64,000 nt of DNA from Niabella soli DSM 19437. Its GTDB lineage: Bacteria; Bacteroidota; Bacteroidia; Chitinophagales; Chitinophagaceae. The stretch covers positions 2,294,001 through 2,358,000 of the forward strand of contig NZ_CP007035.1 of NCBI RefSeq assembly GCF_000243115.2. The letters run 5' to 3'. The number at the start of each line of letters is the position of its first letter. Within the stretch, counting starts at the first letter, position 1. Below, in pieces: positions 8,567 to 17,239 of the stretch. The notes beneath the pieces were generated by a model. That model saw only the letters and a program-made list of their open reading frames with translations. It did not search any database and was not told where the DNA came from. A program made the position numbers and the translations under genes.

Positions 8567-8600
8567 GCCTTAAAGAGGTACATGTGCACATCTTTAAGGC
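8567..8600 (-). promoter_or_regulatory. 10-bp perfect hairpin in the susC unit 1 leader
   Basis: GCCTTAAAGA and TCTTTAAGGC form a perfect 10-bp stem with a 14-nt loop, ending 34 nt before the ATG. It has no U-run directly after it on the minus strand, so it is not a standard terminator. It could act on mRNA stability or translation. Confidence 0.5.
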
Positions 8601-8756
8601 AATCGCTAGTCCAAATTACAAGTTTTTTAACGATAATTTTATATTTCGTTAACGTAGCATAAAAAAACTACCAGATGTTAGTTGCTAAAACAACTATTAA
8701 TTACTGACAATCAATAACCTATCAAACAATAAAAAATTTAGATAAAATTCAAAATA

Positions 8757-8770
8757 TTGATTAAAATCAA
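8757..8770. promoter_or_regulatory. CRP/FNR-type palindrome upstream of susC unit 1
   Basis: The site reads TTGATTAAAATCAA, a perfect TTGAT-N4-ATCAA. Its near edge lies 224 bp upstream of the ATG. The same site occurs at equivalent positions upstream of susC units 2 and 3. Confidence 0.6.
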
Positions 8771-8893
8771 GCAACTACTTGAAGAATTTCAAATCAAAAA
8801 TCGCCGGGAAAAAACTTACAAATGTTAAAGCCCGGCAATCGTAAGGTGTACGATTACGAATAGTTCATGGATCCCTGCGGCATCCACAAAACA

Positions 8894-8922
8894 AAGAAGA
8901 GCCCCAAACCGGGGCCCTTCTT
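8894..8922. terminator. Terminator after the 227-aa-ORF gene
   Basis: AAGAAGAGCCCC pairs with GGGGCCCTTCTT (one mismatch) over a 5-nt loop. On the minus strand it is followed by a T-rich run. It lies 26 bp past the stop codon at 8948. Confidence 0.8.
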
Positions 8923-8947
8923 TTATCTGCAACTAAGCAGGTATCTG

Positions 8948-9604
8948 TTATTTAGCTTTTGCCAAAGACCGGACGTATTTCAGCAACTCAATTGCCTCAT
9001 TTTGATTAGCAAAATCGTTTACATTTTTTTTAACATATTCATCAAGATCAGATTTACTTACTCCGTAAGCTTTACTCAGATCTTTTGTAGAACGTATTTC
9101 CAATAGTTTGTTACCTTTTAAAGCCCAAATATTCTTTACAAATTCTAAGCCGTCCTGATTTTTGTAGTTCCTGCCCATGTAGATACCGGAAACATCGTTG
9201 CTAACTTCTCCACTTGTAGTTTCTTTAATTCCGGATTTATCTGTTCCGGATTTTTTCACCACAGGCCGGTTACTATAGCTTATAAAAACATCAGGGTCTG
9301 GGGTGGTTTGGTAGACCTTTCCCCGGATAGGTACAAAAACCGTTTTATCAATAGAGATCGTTTGAATCTTATCAAGATTGTCCAGGGTCATAAAAACGCC
9401 CTCCTGAACAAAGATTACAGACTGGTTGTTCGTATTATAATTCAAACTTACCTGAGCAGTTTCCCCGGATTTCATAAGGACCGAGGATGGAATAAAGTTT
9501 TTAAAGAGCAACGGGCGCAGGTCCAGTTTTGCATTTACAGACTGTGCAGCGCAACAAACGCTAATTAAAATGATTCCGGAAAAGAGCATAAGAAACTTTT
9601 TCAT
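8948..9604 (-). CDS. Secreted protein of unknown function
   Basis: 218 residues from ATG 9604 (MKKFLMLFSGIILISVCCAAQ). The ATG at 9631 would precede the signal peptide with nine extra residues. After a clear signal peptide the protein has beta-rich repeats (TAQVSLNYNTNNQSVIFVQEG, KVYQTTPDPDVFISYSNRP), a low-complexity Lys/Ser/Thr linker (about 115-135), and a C-terminal helical part (SKSDLDEYVKKNVNDFANQNEAIELL). No known family was recognised. A very stable hairpin separates it from the DUF1735-like lipoprotein gene upstream, so it may be a partial read-through member of susCD unit 2 or have its own promoter. Confidence 0.6.
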   Translation of the reverse strand: MKKFLMLFSGIILISVCCAAQSVNAKLDLRPLLFKNFIPSSVLMKSGETAQVSLNYNTNNQSVIFVQEGVFMTLDNLDKIQTISIDKTVFVPIRGKVYQTTPDPDVFISYSNRPVVKKSGTDKSGIKETTSGEVSNDVSGIYMGRNYKNQDGLEFVKNIWALKGNKLLEIRSTKDLSKAYGVSKSDLDEYVKKNVNDFANQNEAIELLKYVRSLAKAK

Positions 9605-9634
9605 AGACTGATCTTTTATTAAAGTTAACAAAAA

Positions 9635-9670
9635 AAGAAATCATATAATAATAGTATTATATGATTTCTT
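9635..9670. terminator. AT-rich 15-bp perfect hairpin between unit 2 and the secreted-protein gene
   Basis: Two perfect 15-bp arms (9635-9649 and 9656-9670) enclose a 6-nt loop. T- or A-runs on both sides make it a likely terminator for the minus-strand susCD unit 2 (stop at 9693), possibly leaky. Confidence 0.8.
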
Positions 9671-9692
9671 AAAGAGTAATTTCAGACACTAT

Positions 9693-10646
9693 TTACCGGG
9701 GTCCGATATATTTTAAAGTATCAAAAAATGCACGTTGCGGGTTACCGCCATACATCCATGAAACGTAGATAGTTTTGGTAGACTGGTCCTGAAGATTAGA
9801 CAATGCACCTGCACCGGTATACAGTGATATTACCGTTGCACCACCTATATTGTAAGCGCTGGTTATTTTATCTGTTGCCGGATCAAAAACAATAACAGGA
9901 GAAATAGCGCTGCCATACCAGCTCAGATCGTTGTCCGGGCCTACGCCAATAGGATGCCCATAACTTTCTGCGTCTGGCCAGTAAAAAGCAACAGAGCTTG
10001 CTCCCGTCGTCATTAAGTGTATTTCAGTCTCATATGGGAAATCATAGGGCGCGCGATTGTGATGCCCGGTCAACGTATATCTTCCATCGTATTTATTCCG
10101 TACAAGGAAAGAGTATAAAGCCGATCCAAAGTTCTGGCTTATTGTTTTAGCCGGACTTGTCGATTTTATTTTTAAAGGAATCGCGTAAGTTTTATTATAA
10201 TCAAAATCAGCGCTAATGGTTATTGCCAATTGAACTGTAGCCTGATTGCTCCCTTTCTTAATTACAGCGGTCGCGGGAAAAGCATATACACTGGTGGGTG
10301 GTACTTCAAACTCAGCACCATTCTGGTCATTATACAATTGCAATGCGGCCTGATCCAGCTCTAAATTCACAGTTATATCTTCGGGCGCAGCGGCTTCGGT
10401 GCCTGAATAACCAACGTTGATGTTCATTGCAAACTTATCACCCACCTTCGCAACCCCCAGATCCTTATTATAACTTGGGTATTTTGAAGAGGGCTGTGCC
10501 ATATTGTTACCCGTATTCTTGAACTCGACCAGGTTGGTTGTGTTGCCATTTCCTGTATCGATATTTCCAATTCTCTCCTTCAAACAAGACGTTAGTAAGA
10601 GGGAAAAGACCGAAACTATTAATGAATAATTAAATATTGTTTTCAT
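9693..10646 (-). CDS. DUF1735-like surface lipoprotein, third gene of susCD unit 2
   Basis: 317 residues. A lipoprotein signal peptide ends in LLLTSC (Cys about residue 21). The middle part (about 65-165) has the sequence pattern of DUF1735-type beta-sandwich domains found beside SusD: ITVNLELDQAALQLYNDQNGAEFEVPP, then YAFPATAVIKKGSNQATVQLAI and TYAIPLKIKS. The C-terminal half looks like a second beta domain (YTLTGHHNRAPYDFPYETEIH). In known loci such proteins are surface ligand-binding partners of a SusCD complex. It begins 24 bp after the unit 2 susD and is in its operon. Confidence 0.75.
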   Translation of the reverse strand: MKTIFNYSLIVSVFSLLLTSCLKERIGNIDTGNGNTTNLVEFKNTGNNMAQPSSKYPSYNKDLGVAKVGDKFAMNINVGYSGTEAAAPEDITVNLELDQAALQLYNDQNGAEFEVPPTSVYAFPATAVIKKGSNQATVQLAITISADFDYNKTYAIPLKIKSTSPAKTISQNFGSALYSFLVRNKYDGRYTLTGHHNRAPYDFPYETEIHLMTTGASSVAFYWPDAESYGHPIGVGPDNDLSWYGSAISPVIVFDPATDKITSAYNIGGATVISLYTGAGALSNLQDQSTKTIYVSWMYGGNPQRAFFDTLKYIGPR

Positions 10647-10670
10647 ACTTATGTTTGTTTAAGACTTTTT

Positions 10671-12245
10671 TTATTGCGCCCAAAAGATCAACGAAGTAAA
10701 AGGGCTTATTCCTTTGGGAACATTTGTTGAATTGTATGCCCCCTCTGTTCCCGGATACAAAATACGTGTTGGTAAGTGATCGGCTCTGGTTGATTTGGAT
10801 TGAGAAGATGCAAATGTTTGTGTTCCCGTTGCACCATTAGCATTATTCAAAGTAGGGTAATGCGTCCTCCTGTAGTCATTCCAGGCTTCCTCTGAATTTA
10901 TCATGTTTAATGCTATAAATTTTTGAGTGATGATCGCCTCCAATTTTTGGGCGGGGCTGGTTGCCAGACTAAAATTAACGAGCGGGCTGGTACTATTATC
11001 ATCGAGATATTTTGCAACAAGCGTGCTGATGCTATCAGAGGAGATAGCGCTGGTTCCATCCGGTAACTGATACAGATATTTGAATGAAGCATTGATACCG
11101 GCACTAAAAGCATCGGAAGAGGAACCGGTAATAATTCCCTTTTCTATTGCTTCAGCCTGGATGAAATCACTTTCGGCTGCTGTAAGAATGGGCATCGACG
11201 CTTCGGGGCCTTTTAACACCCCTGTGGCACTTCCTGCAGTTTTGCCATCCCTGTTATCGCTTGGCAGCCAAAAACTTCCACTGGGGCTGGATTCGATACT
11301 GGAACCTTCAAGACCCAGGCGGTTCGTTGGCGTATTGGGGTATTTGTAGTAAATAGCCCGTCCTCTTCCCGCATCTTTTAATTTGGCGCCGGTGTAAAAA
11401 GCAAGAATAAAAGTACTGGGCATCCAGGCTTTGTTACCGTCTGATCCGGTAGAGCTAAATCCCCAGGTTTGCCATTTCGGATTTTGTTTATTCACATCTC
11501 TTACATAACCTGGATTAACCAACGCATCCGTAGTCAAAAAACCGGCCGGGTCAAAGTTCTTATTGCTGAAAGTTGCCTTTCCATTGCCTGTAACCATAAT
11601 CCGCAGTTTGAGCGTATTGGCAAACTTTTTCCACAGATTCATATCACCGCCAAACATAGGGTCCTGGGTTGGCTTTACAGCAACCGGCTTAACGGTAGCC
11701 GCCTGCGCGGCATTTATATCTGCAATAGCTTTATCCAGTTCCTTTGCAAGATCTGCATAGATGACAGCAGGGTCGTCATATTTGGGTTGCAACTTCTTTT
11801 GTCCCTGGAGCGCTTCTGAATAAGGGATAGAGTTATATGCATCAACAAGTTTCTGAAAAGCATGGGCCTTCATAATTCGGGCGATTGCATTAAAAAACTT
11901 AAGACTTTCATCAGTGGCTGATCCATCAATTACGGTTTGTAAATCTTCCAATACATCATACATACCCGGCCATCTTCCGGAATTGTATCCGCTGGAAAAT
12001 TCATAGGTCACCGTTTCTCCAAATGCACCATAGCCTCCGGCATTAGCCATATAAAGACCAAATTGTGCCCCCATGCTATTATATCCGTTCAACTGGCTTG
12101 CTGTACCAGTAATTGCCTGAGGCAATATCAGTTGCGGAGTGGAACTGGTGGCATCATTGGGGTTTTGATTTATATCCAGAAACTTTTTACAGGATGTTCC
12201 CCAAATAACAAGTCCCGACAAAAGCAAAATATTTATTTTTTTCAT
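10671..12245 (-). CDS. SusD/RagB-family outer-membrane lipoprotein (SusD-like_2 type), unit 2
   Basis: 524 residues. The lipoprotein signal ends in VIWGTSC with Cys near residue 19, followed by KKFLDINQNPNDATSSTPQLIL, the standard mature start for this branch. Helical repeats follow (AIARIMKAHAFQKLVDAYNSIPYSEAL). The C-terminus RILYPGTEGAYNSTNVP is the usual closing block. It binds the ligand on the SusC barrel surface. It lies 18 bp downstream of its susC and 24 bp upstream of the DUF1735-like gene. Confidence 0.92.
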   Translation of the reverse strand: MKKINILLLSGLVIWGTSCKKFLDINQNPNDATSSTPQLILPQAITGTASQLNGYNSMGAQFGLYMANAGGYGAFGETVTYEFSSGYNSGRWPGMYDVLEDLQTVIDGSATDESLKFFNAIARIMKAHAFQKLVDAYNSIPYSEALQGQKKLQPKYDDPAVIYADLAKELDKAIADINAAQAATVKPVAVKPTQDPMFGGDMNLWKKFANTLKLRIMVTGNGKATFSNKNFDPAGFLTTDALVNPGYVRDVNKQNPKWQTWGFSSTGSDGNKAWMPSTFILAFYTGAKLKDAGRGRAIYYKYPNTPTNRLGLEGSSIESSPSGSFWLPSDNRDGKTAGSATGVLKGPEASMPILTAAESDFIQAEAIEKGIITGSSSDAFSAGINASFKYLYQLPDGTSAISSDSISTLVAKYLDDNSTSPLVNFSLATSPAQKLEAIITQKFIALNMINSEEAWNDYRRTHYPTLNNANGATGTQTFASSQSKSTRADHLPTRILYPGTEGAYNSTNVPKGISPFTSLIFWAQ

Positions 12246-12263
12246 TATTATCTTTTTTATAAA

Positions 12264-15200
12264 CTAGAATTTGAAGGTTACTGTAGCTCCGTAAAATCTT
12301 GAGGGAGGCGTTTGACCAATACCTGTTAAACCAATACCGTTGCTATCATTGCCGGCATCGCTATATTCAGGATCTGTATAAAGGTTGTCCTTGGGTAACC
12401 AAACAAATAAATTCCTTGCCTGCGCGCTTATCCGAACCCCTTTGATAACTTTTCTGCTTCCGAGGAACGAATCCGGAAAATCGTAGGCTAATGAAATTTC
12501 TCTTAACTTCCAGAAATCCGCAGAAGTAATATAGTTAGAGGTAACGTCACGATTGGTTCCATCTGTCCAGAAGCCTGCATTACCACCACCGTCTTTTAAT
12601 GTTACGTTGGTATTTTTTACATACACCGGATTATCAGCAGTTCCTGTATTAATTACAGAATTAGGAAAAACGAATCGCTCCCTGTTGTAGATAGCTGTTC
12701 TGTAACCGGTACCAGACCAATCCATTTCAGGCCCCATATTGTTATACATAACAGCACCGCCGCGGTAATCGAATAATACACCCAATGTAAAATTCTTGTA
12801 AGTAACTGATGCATCTAAACTTAACTTATTAGGGTATACAGCGCTACCTAGATAACTAATGGTATCTGCTTTTTTAGGCCATCCTGTAATACCATCTACA
12901 ATTACATGTCCCTGGGGATCTCTTTGATAATCATATCCCATAATAACAGGGAAGGGTCTTCCCGGCACGGCATAAGAACCGGGGCCATCGGTACCATAGG
13001 TTGCAATAGAAAGCCGCGTTAAATCGGTAGACAAGGCTAATACATTGTTGTTCAGATAGGTGTAGTTTCCACCCACGGTAACGGACCAATCACTGTTCCT
13101 GATCGGAGTTACATGCGCTGTAACCTCAAGCCCCTTACTTTCAGTTGCTCCAACGTTAGTTAACAAGTTGGTGAAGCCGGACGCGGTGGATACTTTAGTA
13201 CTAATGGTCTGATTATCCGTTTTAGTATGATAGTAGGTAACGGAAGAAGTAAAGCGGTCTTTGAACAAATTCAGGTCAAAACCAAATTCAGGCCCGGTTG
13301 TAATTTCTGGTTTCAGATTATTTGACACCAATACATCTCCTACTGTAAAGCCGGGTGATGATCCATAGGGGTATCCATAAGCCTGGTAATAGGTTGGCAG
13401 TAATTGGTACGCGCCATAGAATCCATTTCTTAAGTTCACCTGACCTACTTTAGCCCAGCCTCCTCTTAATTTTAAGTAGCTGATAACTTTGCTGTTCTTT
13501 AAAAGAGGAATGGCATCTGAAGCTACAAAAGATACGTCAACAGAAGGATAGAAGAACGTGTTATTTCCCGGCGCAAGAATTGAAACCCTGTCCTGGCGAC
13601 CCGTTCCGTGTAAGAATAAATAATTCTTGTACCCGATACGGGCTTCTGCATAAATGCCGACCTGGCGGGCTTTAGCATTAAATTCGTTCGCATCAGGAGT
13701 TCCTATCCTGTTACTAACGTTAAACAATCCCGGAATTACAAGCCCTTGCGCTCCTACACCTATGGTCTTTGTTTCATCCTGACGTACCTGCAAACCTCCT
13801 AAAGCATGTAAGCTATAGTCGCCAAATTTTTTATTATACTGTGCAAAAATATCCGATAACAATTCAGTCAAGTACCCACTTCCGTCAGATACTGTACCTG
13901 GTATATCTGATTTAGAACTTGCATCAGTATGTTTTGAATATTCAGAGTACAAAAACTCTCCCTGAGTATATTTAAAGGAATAGTTTCTGGAAGCAATCCC
14001 CTGACGTGCAACCAGGTCCAATCCGGTAATCGGCGTAAATTTAAGCTCCACATTACCTGTCAGATAATCATTGCGTGATTTATTACGATAGTTATCGGCA
14101 CTGAAATAGGGGTTCAGGTACCAGGGGTTATAGTAACCAATCGGGTTGGCAAAAGGATCGGTCCTCCAGTTCTTATATCTTGTAACGTCCACATTCTGGG
14201 GCATATTCAACATATTAGTGTACATGGATCCGGTTTGCGTGGTAATGTCATACCTGTTTTGCGTGTAGCCGGTGTTATAGGTTATTAATACTTTGTTACC
14301 AATCTTCCGGGTACCATTCACACGCATAGCCGTACGGTTGTACTTGTCGCCCGGTGTGGTACCTGTAACATTAGCATATTGACCTGAAACATACAGTGTG
14401 GATTTGTCATCACCTGTTGTCAGTGAAACGTCTTCCTGATTGGTAATCCCTTTTTGCCAGAATTTAGAGTGGCTGTCGTTATAAGAATAAAGTGCGGAAT
14501 CCTGGCTGCCATCCTCCAAAGGGGCGCCCAATGGCCGCATTGATCCGTCAAATGCAGGTCCGTAAGATTGATTCTCTATATAGGACCAGGTTACTTTACC
14601 GAACTCATCGTAACCGTAAGATGCCCCACCTGCCCCGAACTTCTTCTGAAATTTCGGAAAGTAAGCAACACTTTCAGCAGTTGTGGTATGTGACAATGTA
14701 ATTGCAGTTTGACCATTTCTTCCTTTTTTTGTGGTCACAATGATCGCACCATTGGATGCCTGGGAACCATACAAGGCTGCGGCGCCGGCTCCATTCAGAA
14801 CCGTTACATCTTCAACATCATTAGGATTTAAATTACCCAGCACTTCATTGGGCACTATCACGTTATCGAGAACGATCAAAGCCTGGTTATTACCGGTCAG
14901 GGATCGCTGACCTCTAAGAATAATCCGGAAGTTAGGGTTTACACCGCTTCCTGTTCCGTTGATCATTAAGCCTGCAACCTTTCCCTGCAAACCAGCAGCA
15001 ACGTTAACGGCTCTCCCTTTAACAAGGTTTTGTCCTGTAACCAAAGTGGCGGCGGTACCTACGTCTTTTTTCTTTGTTTTTATACCCCCTGCAGTTACGA
15101 TCACTTCTTCAATAGTGTTTCCGATTGCTTTAAGGTTAACGGTAATGGTGCTGGCATTCGAAGCAACTTCCTGTTCGGTATAACCGGTTGCTGAAATTAC

Positions 15201-15407
15201 CAACGGTGCATTCCCGCTGATATTGATTTTAAAATCACCGCTTGCGTCTGCCGAAACACCAATATTGGTCCCTTTTTGGGTAACAGATGCAAAGGGGATG
15301 GCAACACCCGTTTCATCATACACGTGACCTGTTATGGTCCGGGTCTGGGAGAATGCCACAATCGAAAATGCCATTAGCATTGTAAATAGCAATACAATTT
15401 TTCTCAT
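12264..15407 (-). CDS. SusC/RagA-family TonB-dependent transporter, unit 2
   Basis: 1047 residues with a signal peptide (MRKIVLLFTMLMAFSIVAFSQ), a carboxypeptidase-D-like domain (about 22-103), a TonB-box-like EEVIVTAGG, a plug (LRGQRSLTGNNQALIVLDNVIV; GAGAAALYGSQASNGAIIVTT) and a barrel ending GATVTFKF. It has no STN domain. It is a paralogue of the units on either side, with an almost identical leader peptide and CPD domain. The plug differs from the others at the usual VVDGVP position (VLDNVIV). Confidence 0.95.
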   Translation of the reverse strand: MRKIVLLFTMLMAFSIVAFSQTRTITGHVYDETGVAIPFASVTQKGTNIGVSADASGDFKINISGNAPLVISATGYTEQEVASNASTITVNLKAIGNTIEEVIVTAGGIKTKKKDVGTAATLVTGQNLVKGRAVNVAAGLQGKVAGLMINGTGSGVNPNFRIILRGQRSLTGNNQALIVLDNVIVPNEVLGNLNPNDVEDVTVLNGAGAAALYGSQASNGAIIVTTKKGRNGQTAITLSHTTTAESVAYFPKFQKKFGAGGASYGYDEFGKVTWSYIENQSYGPAFDGSMRPLGAPLEDGSQDSALYSYNDSHSKFWQKGITNQEDVSLTTGDDKSTLYVSGQYANVTGTTPGDKYNRTAMRVNGTRKIGNKVLITYNTGYTQNRYDITTQTGSMYTNMLNMPQNVDVTRYKNWRTDPFANPIGYYNPWYLNPYFSADNYRNKSRNDYLTGNVELKFTPITGLDLVARQGIASRNYSFKYTQGEFLYSEYSKHTDASSKSDIPGTVSDGSGYLTELLSDIFAQYNKKFGDYSLHALGGLQVRQDETKTIGVGAQGLVIPGLFNVSNRIGTPDANEFNAKARQVGIYAEARIGYKNYLFLHGTGRQDRVSILAPGNNTFFYPSVDVSFVASDAIPLLKNSKVISYLKLRGGWAKVGQVNLRNGFYGAYQLLPTYYQAYGYPYGSSPGFTVGDVLVSNNLKPEITTGPEFGFDLNLFKDRFTSSVTYYHTKTDNQTISTKVSTASGFTNLLTNVGATESKGLEVTAHVTPIRNSDWSVTVGGNYTYLNNNVLALSTDLTRLSIATYGTDGPGSYAVPGRPFPVIMGYDYQRDPQGHVIVDGITGWPKKADTISYLGSAVYPNKLSLDASVTYKNFTLGVLFDYRGGAVMYNNMGPEMDWSGTGYRTAIYNRERFVFPNSVINTGTADNPVYVKNTNVTLKDGGGNAGFWTDGTNRDVTSNYITSADFWKLREISLAYDFPDSFLGSRKVIKGVRISAQARNLFVWLPKDNLYTDPEYSDAGNDSNGIGLTGIGQTPPSRFYGATVTFKF

Positions 15408-15628
15408 GTAAATTTTTTTGTTAATAAGAATTATTAGTCAATTTTGAAATAAGACATGCAATCTTCTTTCTCATAATATCCGCGCAAAATACATTTTTTT
15501 AACAAAAATTTGATACTCCTTTAACATTAACAATTGCCTCCATACCCAATACTGGTTGCAGATGCAATCATTTTATTTGATTACCAAACGGTTATATACT
15601 GAAGTTTTTTTAGACAAAAAGCAAAAAA

Positions 15629-15642
15629 TTGATTCAAATCAA
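15629..15642. promoter_or_regulatory. CRP/FNR-type palindrome upstream of susC unit 2
   Basis: The site reads TTGATTCAAATCAA, a perfect TTGAT-N4-ATCAA. Its near edge lies 222 bp upstream of the unit 2 ATG at 15407. Confidence 0.6.
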
Positions 15643-15710
15643 CAAGATAATTAGAAATTTTTCAATTATCAGCCTGATAATACGCTACGGAAACATTCTG
15701 CAGGGGGATG

Positions 15711-15748
15711 AAAAAAAGCTGCCCCGTTATGTACGGAGCAGCCTTTTT
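15711..15748 (-). terminator. Terminator after susCD unit 3
   Basis: GCTGCTCCG pairs with CGGGGCAGC on the minus strand over a 6-7 nt loop and is followed by seven Ts. The plus strand also ends in a T-run, so it could work both ways. It lies 20 bp past the susD stop at 15768. Confidence 0.85.
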
Positions 15749-15767
15749 GAAGCAATAATAGCTTAAA

Positions 15768-17228
15768 TTAAAATTTATCCCAGAACAGCTTGGTCTCTAC
15801 TTTGTCGCCTCCGATTTTCGCAGCGGCTTTTGTATAATTTTCCTTGTTCACGAGTTGCTCGGAACTTGGATATAAGTACCGGTTGGGGAATCCTGAAATA
15901 GCGGATACCGGAGGAGTAAGTACCGGCTGGTCTAATCTCCGCATCTCAACCCAGCCATCAAAAGGCCGGTTGTAAAGCCCGATCCATTTCTGAAATCCTA
16001 TCTTTTGTTTCCAGCTACCGCTTGCGGTAAGATAGGCTACCTGCGGTTGCAACATATAGGCTGTTGCGTTGGCGTCGGACCCGCCCCAGAATGCTATAGA
16101 AGCCCTGATCCCGTTTTCATAGTGGGTAGCTGCGGTCCCGGCAACGTTGAACCCACGTTCAATAGCTTCTGCTCTTAAAAATTCCAGCTCAGTATAATCA
16201 AGGAAAACCAAAGGAGCTGTTGCCGCAGACAAACGCTCGCTTGGCGTTGACATATCGGCCAGGGTATTCTGGGAACCTACAATACCACCCGCATATTGTC
16301 CGCCATTATTGGGTTTAAAGTATAATGATTTCCGAGGATCATTCAAAGTTATAAGCTGGTCCATAAAGTCTTTTGCAGCAACATAATCGCCCCGCTTTCC
16401 CAAAATAATATCGGCATATAACGGGTTGGTATTAGGCGATGCAGACAGATAAACAAATAAGCCATTATCTACACTAGAGGTAAACGCTTTGGCATCTGCA
16501 GCTTCAACATTTGTTTTTGCAACAGCGGCATTCACATCTGCCAGCAGCATGCCCATTTTAAATTGAAGCGTATTGGCAAATTTCACCCATTTTCCGACCG
16601 CCTTCTTCATTTCGACCGGATCTTTTGATCCATAAACCACATCTTCAGTCTGGGAAAATGCAGCAGCGGAAGGATCCAGGTTCCCAATATCCGCAACCAA
16701 TCTTTTTAACAGATCGGTATAAATGGTGGTTGCATCATCGTAGGATGGAACTAAATGTTTTTCTAAATCCAATGCCTCGCTGTAAGGAACATCTCCGAAG
16801 GTATTCACAAGAACATACCAGGTATAAACCTGCATAATATCTAAAATAGCAAGTTGATTTTTTTTAATCGGACTTGCAAGTAGCATATCAGCGGTCACGA
16901 TTTTAGTCGCATCATTATAATCAGCCAAAACATCTTTGTACAAAGCATTCCACCAGGTTCTGTTTATATTTCTGGTTACAAAATCATACCGTGGTTCATC
17001 CTGGTAAGTGGTGGCAGCCCAGTGCTTTACCGTAAAACGCAACGGGTTGGTATTAACGGAGGCACTGGCAAGATTATCGGCCAGGTTTCTGGTTGCATTT
17101 GAAAAAAGCGTTCCTGCCGGAACAGCAGCAGCTCTTTTTGTTTCCTTATTCAAATCCGTTAAATCCTTTGTACAGGAAATCAAACAGACTAAAAAAAGTA
17201 TAAAAGTTATTGAAAAAAATTTATTCAT
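15768..17228 (-). CDS. SusD/RagB-family outer-membrane lipoprotein (SusD-like_2 type), unit 3
   Basis: 486 residues. The lipoprotein signal ends in VCLISC (Cys about residue 19), then TKDLTDLNKETKRAAAVPAGTL. SusD-like helices are visible (ILDIMQVYTWYVLVNTFGDVPYSEAL), with the aromatic-rich C-terminal block MRRLDQPVLTPPVSAISGFPNRYLYP. It should cap the adjacent SusC. It starts 11 bp after the susC stop codon. The ligand is unknown. Confidence 0.92.
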   Translation of the reverse strand: MNKFFSITFILFLVCLISCTKDLTDLNKETKRAAAVPAGTLFSNATRNLADNLASASVNTNPLRFTVKHWAATTYQDEPRYDFVTRNINRTWWNALYKDVLADYNDATKIVTADMLLASPIKKNQLAILDIMQVYTWYVLVNTFGDVPYSEALDLEKHLVPSYDDATTIYTDLLKRLVADIGNLDPSAAAFSQTEDVVYGSKDPVEMKKAVGKWVKFANTLQFKMGMLLADVNAAVAKTNVEAADAKAFTSSVDNGLFVYLSASPNTNPLYADIILGKRGDYVAAKDFMDQLITLNDPRKSLYFKPNNGGQYAGGIVGSQNTLADMSTPSERLSAATAPLVFLDYTELEFLRAEAIERGFNVAGTAATHYENGIRASIAFWGGSDANATAYMLQPQVAYLTASGSWKQKIGFQKWIGLYNRPFDGWVEMRRLDQPVLTPPVSAISGFPNRYLYPSSEQLVNKENYTKAAAKIGGDKVETKLFWDKF

Positions 17229-17239
17229 TTTGTTTAGTA

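Larger units (their letters stand above)
8534..8947. other. Long leader and regulatory spacer of susC unit 1
   Basis: No gene is visible. From right to left for the minus-strand gene it contains: a terminator of the upstream gene (8894-8922), an imperfect hairpin CGCCGGG/CCCGGC near 8801-8837, a TTGAT-N4-ATCAA palindrome (8757-8770), a weak TAnTTTG-like element at 8611-8618 (minus strand), and a strong leader hairpin (8567-8600). Confidence 0.6.
15408..15767. other. Regulatory spacer between susCD unit 3 and susC unit 2
   Basis: No gene is visible. It contains the unit 3 terminator (15711-15748), the TTGAT-N4-ATCAA palindrome (15629-15642) and a weak TAnTTTG-like element on the minus strand near 15483-15490, about 77 bp before the unit 2 ATG. 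The rest is AT-rich. Confidence 0.6.
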
